From the NCBI GenBank assembly GCA_013036315.1, contig JAAXMC010000132.1, positions 1 through 40,512 of the forward strand: a stretch of DNA of 40,512 bases, written 5' to 3'. The position numbers and the translations under genes were made by a program. How positions within the stretch are numbered: the stretch's first letter is position 1; the number at the start of each line of letters is the position of its first letter. Under the pieces are notes generated by a model. It made no database searches. It worked only from the letters and a program-made list of their open reading frames with translations, and was not told where the DNA came from. This DNA comes from Vulcanimicrobiota bacterium (GTDB taxonomy: Bacteria > Vulcanimicrobiota > Vulcanimicrobiia > Vulcanimicrobiales > Vulcanimicrobiaceae). Positions 16,974 to 23,750 of the stretch are shown in pieces.

Positions 16974-17017
16974 AAAAATTTGAGCCGGGGCTGAAGGGAG
17001 AGAAGACAGCCCCGGCT
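16974..17017 (-). terminator. Hairpin plus U5 between the two flp genes (attenuator or 3' processing site)
   Basis: Read on the minus strand: an 11-bp perfect stem (17017-17007 with 16993-16983; AGCCGGGGCTG against CAGCCCCGGCT), a 13-nt loop, then CAAA and five T residues (16978-16974). The ribosome site GGAGG of flp2 lies immediately after. It has the form of an intrinsic terminator placed inside the operon, so partial termination or protection of the flp1 transcript end is likely. Confidence 0.65.
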
Positions 17018-17041
17018 GGTGTTGTTCTTGCGTGACTTGGG

Positions 17042-17203
17042 TTACAGGCTCGAGTTCACCGAGGAGAACGCGTTGGAGACGTTCTTTCCCAGTGTCGTTA
17101 CGAGCACGATACAAACGGCGGCGATAAGTGCGACCATGATGCCGTATTCGACCATCGTGGCGCCTTCGTCGTCGCGAAGCATCGCGAGCATGTGCTTGAT
17201 CAT
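17042..17203 (-). CDS. flp: Flp/Fap-type major pilin, copy 1
   Basis: A prepilin of 53 residues from ATG 17203, preceded at 4 nt by GGAGG; further upstream codons in frame lack support. The leader is MIKHMLAMLRDDEG and the mature part starts ATMVEYGIMVALIAA, matching the Flp signature with Glu5-Tyr6, and closes SNAFSSVNSSL. It is probably the main structural subunit, since it precedes the inter-flp hairpin and would be most abundant in the mRNA. The mature pilin has one long hydrophobic helix and almost nothing else, as is usual for Flp. The spacing to the secreted protein gene upstream is 29 nt. Confidence 0.9.
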   Translation of the reverse strand: MIKHMLAMLRDDEGATMVEYGIMVALIAAVCIVLVTTLGKNVSNAFSSVNSSL

Positions 17204-17232
17204 AGGACCTCCGATTCGTGTGTGCAGATGTG

Positions 17233-17769
17233 TCATCGAGCGGGGTGCGGCGTCTGCTCGAGGGGGACGTTTGCTCCCGCGTTGGGAGCGTTGATAACGA
17301 GTTGCGCCGACGTCGGAATGATGCCGGGCAACGAAGTGGCAACGATTTTGAGGATCGTCCCACGCTCGTAAGCGGACGCGATGGGGATGATGGCCCCGAA
17401 ACGCCCGTTGACGTCGGTGATGACGTCGTGACGGCTAACGACGATCGTCGGAACGTCCGTCGATACCGTGGCCAGGAGCGTGATGGTGACCGGAGCGTTT
17501 GGCGGCGCATTGCCCTCAACATCGATTGCCTCCGCGCCTTGCAGCTGTCGGGCCACAAGGGATATGAATCCGTGCGCGATAGCGATCGATTGAGCGACCA
17601 GTGTGCCGGCAGACCCTCCGGGCCGCAACCCAACGACGTTGCCTGGCCTGGAGAAAACGGAAGAATCCCCAGCCCCGGCTGCTAAAGCCGGAAGGCTGGA
17701 AAGCATGAGCGCCGTGGTCAGAACCAGGGTCGTTCGCAAATTCCGTCTCCTATTCGGTGGCGTCATCAT
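17233..17769 (-). CDS. Secreted protein of unknown function, first gene of the tad minus arm
   Basis: A protein of 178 residues from ATG 17769 (a second ATG follows at once; a TTG 24 nt upstream also opens the frame). It has a Sec signal peptide: Arg-rich start, hydrophobic TTLVLTTALMLSSLPALAA, with probable cleavage after ALA. The mature part contains a beta-rich region with APVTITLLATVSTDVPTIVV and DVNGRFGAIIPIASAYERGT, which reads like a single immunoglobulin-like or carboxypeptidase-regulatory-like module (the DVNGRF turn is typical of such folds). It opens the pilin operon, so it may be a pilus accessory or surface protein. No family assignment is made. Confidence 0.65.
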   Translation of the reverse strand: MMTPPNRRRNLRTTLVLTTALMLSSLPALAAGAGDSSVFSRPGNVVGLRPGGSAGTLVAQSIAIAHGFISLVARQLQGAEAIDVEGNAPPNAPVTITLLATVSTDVPTIVVSRHDVITDVNGRFGAIIPIASAYERGTILKIVATSLPGIIPTSAQLVINAPNAGANVPLEQTPHPAR

Positions 17770-17842
17770 CGCATCGCTGGCCCCGCCGTTCAATAGAAAA
17801 ATGACGGTTTGTACCCACTCTTTACTGCCTGTCTATTGATTG

Positions 17843-17875
17843 TTGACGTGTTAACGTATCTCTGCGTGGGATAAT
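17843..17875 (+). promoter_or_regulatory. Candidate promoter for the cpaC arm
   Basis: TTGACG (17843-17848) and GATAAT (17870-17875) lie in the 166-bp divergent region. Their spacing, 21 nt, is longer than optimal, which would suit an activator-dependent promoter. The half-sites GTTGAC and GTTAAC overlap the -35 region. Promoter for the minus arm must also lie in 17770-17935 but no convincing hexamer pair was seen. Confidence 0.3.
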
Positions 17876-17885
17876 CGATGACGTT

Positions 17886-17908
17886 ACGAACCGGAAGTTC
17901 CGGCTCGT
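17886..17908 (+). promoter_or_regulatory. Leader palindrome with short T-tract ahead of cpaC
   Basis: ACGAACCGGAA-G-TTCCGGCTCGT is a near-perfect palindrome (one mismatch in 11 pairs) followed by GTTTTATC, between the candidate promoter and the GGAGG (17921-17925) of cpaC. It can act either as an operator or as a weak leader terminator. Confidence 0.45.
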
Positions 17909-17935
17909 GTTTTATCTATCGGAGGTCAGACGGCC

Positions 17936-19354
17936 ATGCGATCGATGTTCTTAGGAATAGCCGGGGCTCTCGCGCTCGCGGCCCTCACAGCGGGGCCCGC
18001 CGCCGCGCAGACAGAGGCCGTCCAACTGCTCTCGGTCCAGTCGGGGCACTCGGTCCTGCTGCAGACGCCGGGGTTAACTCGCGTGGCGGTCGGCGACGGA
18101 CGCATCGCCGGCGTCGTGCCGATAGGCAGCTCGCAGCTGGTGATCAACGGCAAGGCGCCGGGCCATACGACGGTCTTCATCTGGGAAGGCGGCGGCCGCG
18201 TCACCTATGAGGTGACGGTCACCGAACAAGAGGTCGATCAGATCGCGCAGATGCTGCGCACGTCGATCGACGAGCCGCGCGTTCAGGTGGTGAGCTTCAA
18301 CCGCTCGGTGGTCGTGCGCGGGACCGTCGCCGACGGCGCGCACTTTCAGATGCTCAGCGATATTTTGAGCCGCTTCGACAAATACGCGCAGTCAGAAAAA
18401 TATTCGATCGTCAACGCCGTCACAGTTGCGCATCCGCTCGGCGATTTGCAGCGCGGTCTCGCGATGATTCCCGGCGCGGGCGAGATTCGCGTCGATCCCG
18501 ATGGTAAGGGCAACGTCATCGTCAGCGGCCACGCGCACGACGCCGTTACCGTTGCGGCGATTCTCGAACGCGCGCGCGGGTTGGCCGGCCCGTACCTCGC
18601 AAGCGACGGAAAACTGATCGATCGCATCAGCACCGACACGAATAGTCAAATCGACATCAAGGTCTATGTTTTGGAAGTCGACAACACGGCCGCCAAGAAT
18701 CTCGGCGTATCGCTGCAGTCCGCCAACTTCAACGGGACGAACAATACGTATACGGTCAGCTCCAATCCCACTTTCCCGGTGGTCGAAGGTCCCGAGCCGT
18801 TCGGCGCAGGGCTGAAAGTCGGCGCGTTCTTCCGCACGATCACGCTGGCGCCGACGCTCAACCTGCTGATGTCGGAAGGTCACGTGCGAGTGCTGTCGTC
18901 ACCGGATCTCGTTACCATGCCCGGAATGCCGGCGACTTTTCTGGTCGGCGGACAGATTCCGATTCCGATCTCGACGGGGTTGGGAGTGGTCAGCATCCAG
19001 TACGAAAACTTCGGCGTGCAGCTGAACGTGACGCCGATCTTATTGGGCAACGGCTCCGTGCAAGCGCAGATCGCGCCCGATATCTCGGATCTCGACTTTG
19101 CTGATGGAGTCAATCAAAACGGTTTCGTCATCCCCGCGCTCAAGGAAAGCAAACTGTCGACCAATGTGATCACGCAGCCGGGCGAATCGATCATCATGGG
19201 CGGGCTGGTGCGGCACCTCGAGACGCGTACGATTCTGAAGATTCCGGTGCTTGGCGATCTGCCTATTCTCGGGAAGCTCTTCCGGTCGACGAATTACCAA
19301 AACAATCAGAGCGACGTCGTCTTCGTGATGACGCCGGTAATTATCACGCGGTAA
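17936..19354 (+). CDS. cpaC: Flp pilus secretin CpaC/RcpA
   Basis: The outer-membrane channel of the Tad system; 472 residues. A Sec signal peptide ends at about residue 24 (TAGPAAAQ). Next is the pilus-type N domain (VQLLSVQSGHSVLLQTPGLT through TVFIWEGGGRVTYEVTV), then a BON-like stretch (about 95-150), then the secretin domain from about residue 215 to the end, with the typical VRVLSSPDLVTMPGMPATFLVGG, VTPILLGNGSVQAQIAPDIS and the closing GDLPILGKLFRS. Start ATG 17936 lies 10 nt after GGAGG; ATG 17945 is less likely. It heads the plus arm, diverging from the pilin arm. Confidence 0.92.
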   Translation: MRSMFLGIAGALALAALTAGPAAAQTEAVQLLSVQSGHSVLLQTPGLTRVAVGDGRIAGVVPIGSSQLVINGKAPGHTTVFIWEGGGRVTYEVTVTEQEVDQIAQMLRTSIDEPRVQVVSFNRSVVVRGTVADGAHFQMLSDILSRFDKYAQSEKYSIVNAVTVAHPLGDLQRGLAMIPGAGEIRVDPDGKGNVIVSGHAHDAVTVAAILERARGLAGPYLASDGKLIDRISTDTNSQIDIKVYVLEVDNTAAKNLGVSLQSANFNGTNNTYTVSSNPTFPVVEGPEPFGAGLKVGAFFRTITLAPTLNLLMSEGHVRVLSSPDLVTMPGMPATFLVGGQIPIPISTGLGVVSIQYENFGVQLNVTPILLGNGSVQAQIAPDISDLDFADGVNQNGFVIPALKESKLSTNVITQPGESIIMGGLVRHLETRTILKIPVLGDLPILGKLFRSTNYQNNQSDVVFVMTPVIITR

Positions 19355-19360
19355 GGGTTA

Positions 19361-19543
19361 GTGCAGAATTTCATCGCGCTGCTGCGCGACGATAGCGGCG
19401 CCTCGCTGGTGGAATATGCGATGGTCGCAGCGCTGATCGCGCTTCCGATGCTGGCACTCGGAGCGGCAATTGCAACTACCGCCGCCACGCAGCTGACGAC
19501 GACGACCGGCGGCCTTCAAAAATTAGGGACCAATCCGCCGTGA
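19361..19543 (+). CDS. Third Flp-type pilin, divergent
   Basis: A prepilin of 60 residues from GTG 19361, 6 nt after cpaC, with AAGGG upstream. The leader MQNFIALLRDDSG is followed by ASLVEYAMVAALIAL, the Flp motif with Glu5-Tyr6. The C-terminal part differs from the two copies of the other arm: TTAATQLTTTTGGLQKLGTNPP. It could be an alternative subunit, or a minor pilin that initiates or caps the filament. The stop overlaps the next start as GTGA. Confidence 0.82.
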   Translation: MQNFIALLRDDSGASLVEYAMVAALIALPMLALGAAIATTAATQLTTTTGGLQKLGTNPP

Positions 19544-20196
19544 ACCGCGGAATCCGCGGAGTGGCTATGGCTGAAACGGCGTTAATCATCGGAATGGCGC
19601 TGCTGCTGATTCTGGGCGCGGCACAGCTCGCGATCCTCACCGTCACCCAAATCAGTGCCGACGGCGGTTCCTTTCTTGCCGCTCACATGTTGGCGGCGAA
19701 CCCGAGCGCCAGCCCGCTGCCGAGCGTCCAGAAAGTGTTCCCCAACATCGGTTCCAACGCGCTCAGCGCATCGAACGCAGGCGTCAACCTGGAACAGGCC
19801 TCAGTCGCGACGTCCGCCGGCGGGTTTACACTGCCGGGCGTTCCAACGTCGTTTTCGATCACGGGAAGCGATCTCGAGATCGCCCCCACGAGCGCGAGTC
19901 CGAGCGCGCAAACCTATAAGTTCGGCGTCGCCGCGCAGCTCTTGAACTACTGTCCGATCAATACGAGCTGCACCTATCCGAGCTTACGGTCGATCTATAT
20001 CGCGCATACGCTCTCGACCGGAGGCAATGGTGCAAACGGCCAGTTTTCCGAGTGGTTTTGCCATTCAGGATATTTAAGCTCTTTAGGCTTCCCCGCTTCG
20101 CGCCCGGCGCCCGGGCCGAACTGGAACCCTCTCAGCACCAGTTCGGGCGCGGAATACACCATTTATTCTTGGGATACGGGGACGCCGTGCAGTTAG
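19540..20196 (+). CDS. TadE-like minor pilin 1
   Basis: A 218-residue protein starting at GTG 19540. After a short leader (MNRGIRG) comes VAMAETALIIGMALLLILGAAQLAILTVTQ, a TadE-like helix with Glu at position 5 from the putative Gly cleavage site, as needed for A24 peptidases. The remaining 170 residues are Ser/Thr/Pro-rich and hold five cysteines (YCPINTSC, FCHSGY, TPCS) that could form disulfides outside the membrane. Probably a pseudopilin of the Tad system. It overlaps its neighbours by 4 nt and 10 nt. Confidence 0.7.
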   Translation: MNRGIRGVAMAETALIIGMALLLILGAAQLAILTVTQISADGGSFLAAHMLAANPSASPLPSVQKVFPNIGSNALSASNAGVNLEQASVATSAGGFTLPGVPTSFSITGSDLEIAPTSASPSAQTYKFGVAAQLLNYCPINTSCTYPSLRSIYIAHTLSTGGNGANGQFSEWFCHSGYLSSLGFPASRPAPGPNWNPLSTSSGAEYTIYSWDTGTPCS

Positions 20197-21071
20197 GTAC
20201 GTTCGAGCGCCAGCGCGGACAGACGATGCCATTTTGGGTGCTCGGGACGATCGTCGTGCTGACGATGGTGTTCTTCGTCGCGAACTACGCCAGTTCGGTC
20301 ATCTGGCAGATCCGGGCGCAGAACGCAGCCGACTCAGCCGCCGCGACGGCGCTGAGTATTCAGTCGAATCTTTGGAACGAAGAAAACACGATTCTCTACT
20401 CGGCCTCGCTCGACGAATACCGCCTTCGCGTGCTGAACCAGGCGATTTTGAATACAATCAACGGAGTCGGCGGATGCAACCCGAATCCGGGCAGCACGTG
20501 CGATCAGGATTATAAGTCACTGGTCGCTGAATATAATGCCGCCCTCGGAGGCTACACCGCCGACGTCCAGTTGCTCAAGCAAGGCAACAATTTTACCGAA
20601 GGCGGACAGCAAGCCGACGTCAAGAAAGCCGAAGGACATATCGGTTCGAATTGCGGTGCCGGCGATTATACGTGCTCCTTCAGTTATACATCGCTGGACG
20701 TCAGCAACGGCAACGGCCAAGGCAACGGGAAGGCTCTGCCCACGATTGACGACTACGTCGCGTGCAAGAACGTATCGTACACGGCGCCGCTGCTCTTCAA
20801 GCTTGCAAAGAGCGCCTCGTATCAGGTGATCGGCCGCGCCGCGGCAGCGCTCGTGCCGGTAAAAACCGAAGCGTTCGTTCCGGGCACCGATATTAATCCA
20901 CAGACTGGAACGATCTACCAGGCAGCCGAAACGCAATGGGCGCCGGCCTACAGCTCCGATTGGTATACCGTCGATTTCAGCGGCCTGACCGTGAATCTCA
21001 ATTGGTACGCCCCGGCGACCATCCGCCCGTACATGGGCAACTTGGCTTCGGGTTCCTACACATGTTCGTGA
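20187..21071 (+). CDS. TadG-like minor pilin 2
   Basis: A 294-residue protein from GTG 20187, inside the end of the previous gene (10-nt overlap); the open frame extends upstream only through that gene. The N-terminus FERQRGQTMPFWVLGTIVVLTMVFFVANYA is a TadG-type RGQT-P-F motif plus a membrane helix, followed by QNAADSAAATALSIQ, the helical part typical of TadE/TadG. The soluble domain has paired cysteines (GCNPNPGSTC, NCGAGDYTC, ACKN) and a final YTCS, suggesting a disulfide-stabilised surface domain. No N-terminal Glu5 is present, so cleavage by the prepilin peptidase is uncertain. Confidence 0.68.
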   Translation: MQLGTFERQRGQTMPFWVLGTIVVLTMVFFVANYASSVIWQIRAQNAADSAAATALSIQSNLWNEENTILYSASLDEYRLRVLNQAILNTINGVGGCNPNPGSTCDQDYKSLVAEYNAALGGYTADVQLLKQGNNFTEGGQQADVKKAEGHIGSNCGAGDYTCSFSYTSLDVSNGNGQGNGKALPTIDDYVACKNVSYTAPLLFKLAKSASYQVIGRAAAALVPVKTEAFVPGTDINPQTGTIYQAAETQWAPAYSSDWYTVDFSGLTVNLNWYAPATIRPYMGNLASGSYTCS

Positions 21072-21685
21072 TGCGCCGATCCCGCGGCCAGACGCTGATC
21101 GAAATGGTCATCATGCTCCCCGTGGTGTTGCTGGCGCTTTTCTGCCTGATCTATCTGGCGAAATTCGCGGTCGTAAGCGAACGCGCAGAACTTGCGCTTC
21201 GTTACGGCATGCTGACCGGCTTCGATATCGGTGCGGGCGCTTACACCGCCGGAAACATTTACCAAAACATCGATTTGCAGGGGCTGCCCGCGCCATGCGC
21301 CACCGCGCCACCGGCGATCTTTTCGGACTCCGCGCCATTTCCGGGACCGACGAGCGCTCCTTTCTGGCAACCCGATGCGGCGCCGACGAGCACGTGCACG
21401 ACGACCACCATTGGTTTGGGCGGCGCGCAGTTCTTGGCTTCGCACTACCTTGCCAGCACGCTTGTGACGGTTGCCGCAAAAGTAAACGTTCCTGCTTACT
21501 TGCAGCCGCTGCTCGGGACGCAGCCGCAAACTGTGACGAGTGCGGCATCGTTCGTCCATTCGGCTTATCCCGGACTCATTATGTACTGCAGCAATGAGGT
21601 CTACAATCGAGTGTGGGGCGCGATCACCGCCGGTGGAACGACCGGAACGCCGCCGCCGAATTATGGAAACAAGAATGGCTGCTGA
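21071..21685 (+). CDS. TadE-like minor pilin 3
   Basis: A 204-residue protein. ATG 21071 shares one base with the upstream stop (TGATG); ATG 21062 in frame is the alternative. MRRSRGQTLIEMVIMLPVVLLALFCLIYLAKF is a classical TadE start with the RGQTLIE motif, Glu5 after the Gly, and a single helix. A polar domain with Ala/Pro/Thr-rich loops and a Cys pair near residues 77 and 96 follows. It ends NKNGC. Probably a pseudopilin incorporated into, or priming, the Flp filament. Confidence 0.72.
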   Translation: MRRSRGQTLIEMVIMLPVVLLALFCLIYLAKFAVVSERAELALRYGMLTGFDIGAGAYTAGNIYQNIDLQGLPAPCATAPPAIFSDSAPFPGPTSAPFWQPDAAPTSTCTTTTIGLGGAQFLASHYLASTLVTVAAKVNVPAYLQPLLGTQPQTVTSAASFVHSAYPGLIMYCSNEVYNRVWGAITAGGTTGTPPPNYGNKNGC

Positions 21686-22844
21686 GTCACAGCGCGGACA
21701 GACGCTGCCATTTATTGCGATGCTCGTCTTTGTCTTGGTCGGGGTTCTTGGTCTCTCCATGGACGTCGGATCGTATCGTTACGATCAGCGGCTGCAACAG
21801 TCGGCCGCAGACGGCGCAGCCATCGCCGGCGCGGCTGAACTGGCGGGCGGTTCCGCCAACGCGACCGCCGCCGCGAAGGCGGACGCGGCCAAGAACGGTT
21901 TTCAGGACGGCGTAAGCGGCGTGACCGTGAGCGTCAACACCGGTTACAGCGATCAGTATACGGGCACGAGCAACGCCGTGCAGGTCGTCGTCAGCAAAGC
22001 TTATCCGAAGTATTTCGGCGGAGTCCTCAGTCCAGGCTCGACGACGGTCGCCACCACCGCTGTAGCGCGCGCGGCGGGAATCGGCCCGGAGTGCGTGTAC
22101 CAGCTCAACCCCGGCGGCTCGCCGAATTTCAACGGCATGACGTTCAACGGCGCAACGTGCGGGATCGCCATGAACGGGACCGGGAACTTCAACGGCGCTC
22201 ACATCGATGCCGCGTTCATCGGCTATGCCGGCGGCGCCGCGCCGAACGAAAACGGAGCCACCTTTGTGGAGGCGCAGCCCGAGCCGATGCTCACCGTTAT
22301 CGATCCTTGCCCGCACATTCCGGGCTGCAATTATCTGGCGAACAATCCGCCTTCAACCGTCCCGTGCCCGAGTTTCCAGGGGAACGGCTACAATGGCTTT
22401 CTAAACCCCGGTTGCTACGGTTCGATGAATTTGAACGGCGCAACCGTGACTTTCAACCCCGGCCTCTACGTGATCAACGGCTCCACAAATTTCAACGGCG
22501 CCAGCTTGACGGGAAGCGGAGTAACGTTCTATGTGACGAGAACCGGATCGTTCAACTTTAACGGCGTAAGACTCAATCTGACGCCGCCGGCGACGGGGTC
22601 CACGGCCGGCGTGTTGATTTATCAGATTCCCGGGAACGCGTCGAATCCAAATTTCAACGGCGCCTCGAGCCAGATTGTGAGCGGCTTGATGTACTTTCCA
22701 AGCGTGAACGTGAATTTCAATGGCGCGCTGGACGCGTACACTGTGCTGGTTGTCGGCGATGTGAATTTCAACGGGAGCACGCAGAACTTCCCCAGCCCGC
22801 CGCCCAACGGCTCGCTGATTCAGCAGCCGACCTTGGCCGAGTAG
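21675..22844 (+). CDS. TadG-like protein with NFNG-repeat beta-helix region
   Basis: A 389-residue protein from ATG 21675 (ATG 21663 is also possible), overlapping the previous gene by 11 nt. The N-terminus is QRGQTLPFIAMLVFVLVGVLGLSMDVG with ADGAAIAGAAELA, a standard TadG start. From about residue 140 the protein repeats the tetrapeptide NFNG at least seven times, spaced irregularly, together with TFNG and NLNG, in strand-rich stretches such as TNFNGASLTGSGVTFYVTRT. The regular spacing of Asn-aromatic-Asn-Gly turns suggests a right-handed beta-helix. Similar Asn-Gly-rich segments occur in TadG-related proteins of other bacteria. Likely surface-exposed at the pilus tip or base; adhesion is an inference. 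Confidence 0.75.
   Translation: MAAESQRGQTLPFIAMLVFVLVGVLGLSMDVGSYRYDQRLQQSAADGAAIAGAAELAGGSANATAAAKADAAKNGFQDGVSGVTVSVNTGYSDQYTGTSNAVQVVVSKAYPKYFGGVLSPGSTTVATTAVARAAGIGPECVYQLNPGGSPNFNGMTFNGATCGIAMNGTGNFNGAHIDAAFIGYAGGAAPNENGATFVEAQPEPMLTVIDPCPHIPGCNYLANNPPSTVPCPSFQGNGYNGFLNPGCYGSMNLNGATVTFNPGLYVINGSTNFNGASLTGSGVTFYVTRTGSFNFNGVRLNLTPPATGSTAGVLIYQIPGNASNPNFNGASSQIVSGLMYFPSVNVNFNGALDAYTVLVVGDVNFNGSTQNFPSPPPNGSLIQQPTLAE
22131..22776 (+). repeat. NFNG codon repeats inside the TadG-like gene
   Basis: The DNA word AATTTCAACGG or a one- or two-base variant recurs seven times in frame between these bases, each encoding NFNG. It is a protein repeat rather than a mobile repeat, since the spacers differ in length and sequence. 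Confidence 0.6.
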
Positions 22845-22851
22845 AGAACCG

Positions 22852-23325
22852 ATGAGCGATCGAGAAGCGGTCCGCACATGGGATGGGGAGCGAGGCGTAG
22901 CGCTCGTCGAGTTTGCCGTCGCCATTCCGCTTCTGATCCTGCTCTTGCTTGGGGTAGCCGAGATCGGGCGCTATGCATACTTCAGCATCATCGTCGCAAA
23001 CGCGGCCCGCGCCGGTACCGCATACGGAGCGCAGAACGGCACGACTGCGCTCGATTCGCCGGGCATACAGTCGGCCGTGCAGAACGACGGCGTCAACGGC
23101 ATCTCCGCCCTCGCCGTTACTTCCAGCGCATCGTGTTCGTGCTGGAACGGCGCTTCGTACTCAGCCACACCGTGCTCGCTGCCGCTGACCTGTGCGAGCG
23201 GACACCCGGTCGAATTCATCAGCGTTACCGTCAGCGGCACGGCTCATTCGATCTTCAAGTATCCGCTTCTTCCCTCATCGTTACCGGTCAGCGCGACCGC
23301 GACGTCGCGGGTGGTCGCCCAGTGA
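22852..23325 (+). CDS. TadE-like minor pilin 5
   Basis: A 157-residue protein from ATG 22852, 7 nt after the TadG-like gene. The start contains ERGVALVEFAVAIPLLILLLLGVAEIGRYAYF, a clear TadE domain with Glu5 and one helix, then IIVANAARAGTAYGAQNG, the characteristic post-helix segment of TadE. Three closely spaced cysteines (CSCWNGASYSATPC) lie in the exported part. It overlaps the next gene as GTGA. Confidence 0.82.
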   Translation: MSDREAVRTWDGERGVALVEFAVAIPLLILLLLGVAEIGRYAYFSIIVANAARAGTAYGAQNGTTALDSPGIQSAVQNDGVNGISALAVTSSASCSCWNGASYSATPCSLPLTCASGHPVEFISVTVSGTAHSIFKYPLLPSSLPVSATATSRVVAQ

Positions 23326-23750
23326 CACACGCCCAACGCGGCGCCACCATGGTCGAGTTTGCGATCTCGTCGGCGCTCATGCTGATGTTGATCTTCGGCA
23401 TATTGGAGTTCGCCAGGGCTGTCTACACGTATCACACGGTCGATAACGCGGCACGCCTTGCAACCCGCTGGGCGATTGTGCGCGGATCCGATTGCGTTGC
23501 GCCGGCTTGCCCGGCAACGGCCGCCACGGTAAAAGCTTACGTTGCGTCGCAACTGCCTCTACTGACTGCCGCGAATGCCACCGTAACCACAACGTGGTCC
23601 AACGGCTCCGGTTGTTACGCCAACCCGCCCAACGCGCCGGGCTGCACCGTCGCGGTCACCGTTTCCTATCCGTTCAATTTCGATCTGCCCCTGGTTTCGA
23701 AGGCGGTTCTCCAAATGTCGAGCACGTCCCAAATGGTGATCTCAGAGTGA
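23322..23750 (+). CDS. TadE-like minor pilin 6
   Basis: A 142-residue protein from GTG 23322, overlapping the preceding stop as GTGA. HAQRGATMVEFAISSALMLMLIFGILEFARAVYTYHTVDNAARLATRWA is a textbook TadE domain with Glu5. A short domain with SDCVAPACP and SGCYANPPNAPGC cysteine pairs follows, then a terminal strand region (VAVTVSYPFNFDLPL) also typical of TadE. Together with minor pilin 5 it probably forms a TadE-TadF-like pair. Confidence 0.83.
   Translation: MTHAQRGATMVEFAISSALMLMLIFGILEFARAVYTYHTVDNAARLATRWAIVRGSDCVAPACPATAATVKAYVASQLPLLTAANATVTTTWSNGSGCYANPPNAPGCTVAVTVSYPFNFDLPLVSKAVLQMSSTSQMVISE

Noticed and set aside
16803-17633. A 276-codon protein ending in the Flp pilin
   Set aside because: Upstream residues are shadow of flp1 and the secreted protein; GTG 16961 has a proper GGAGG site and gives a normal Flp.
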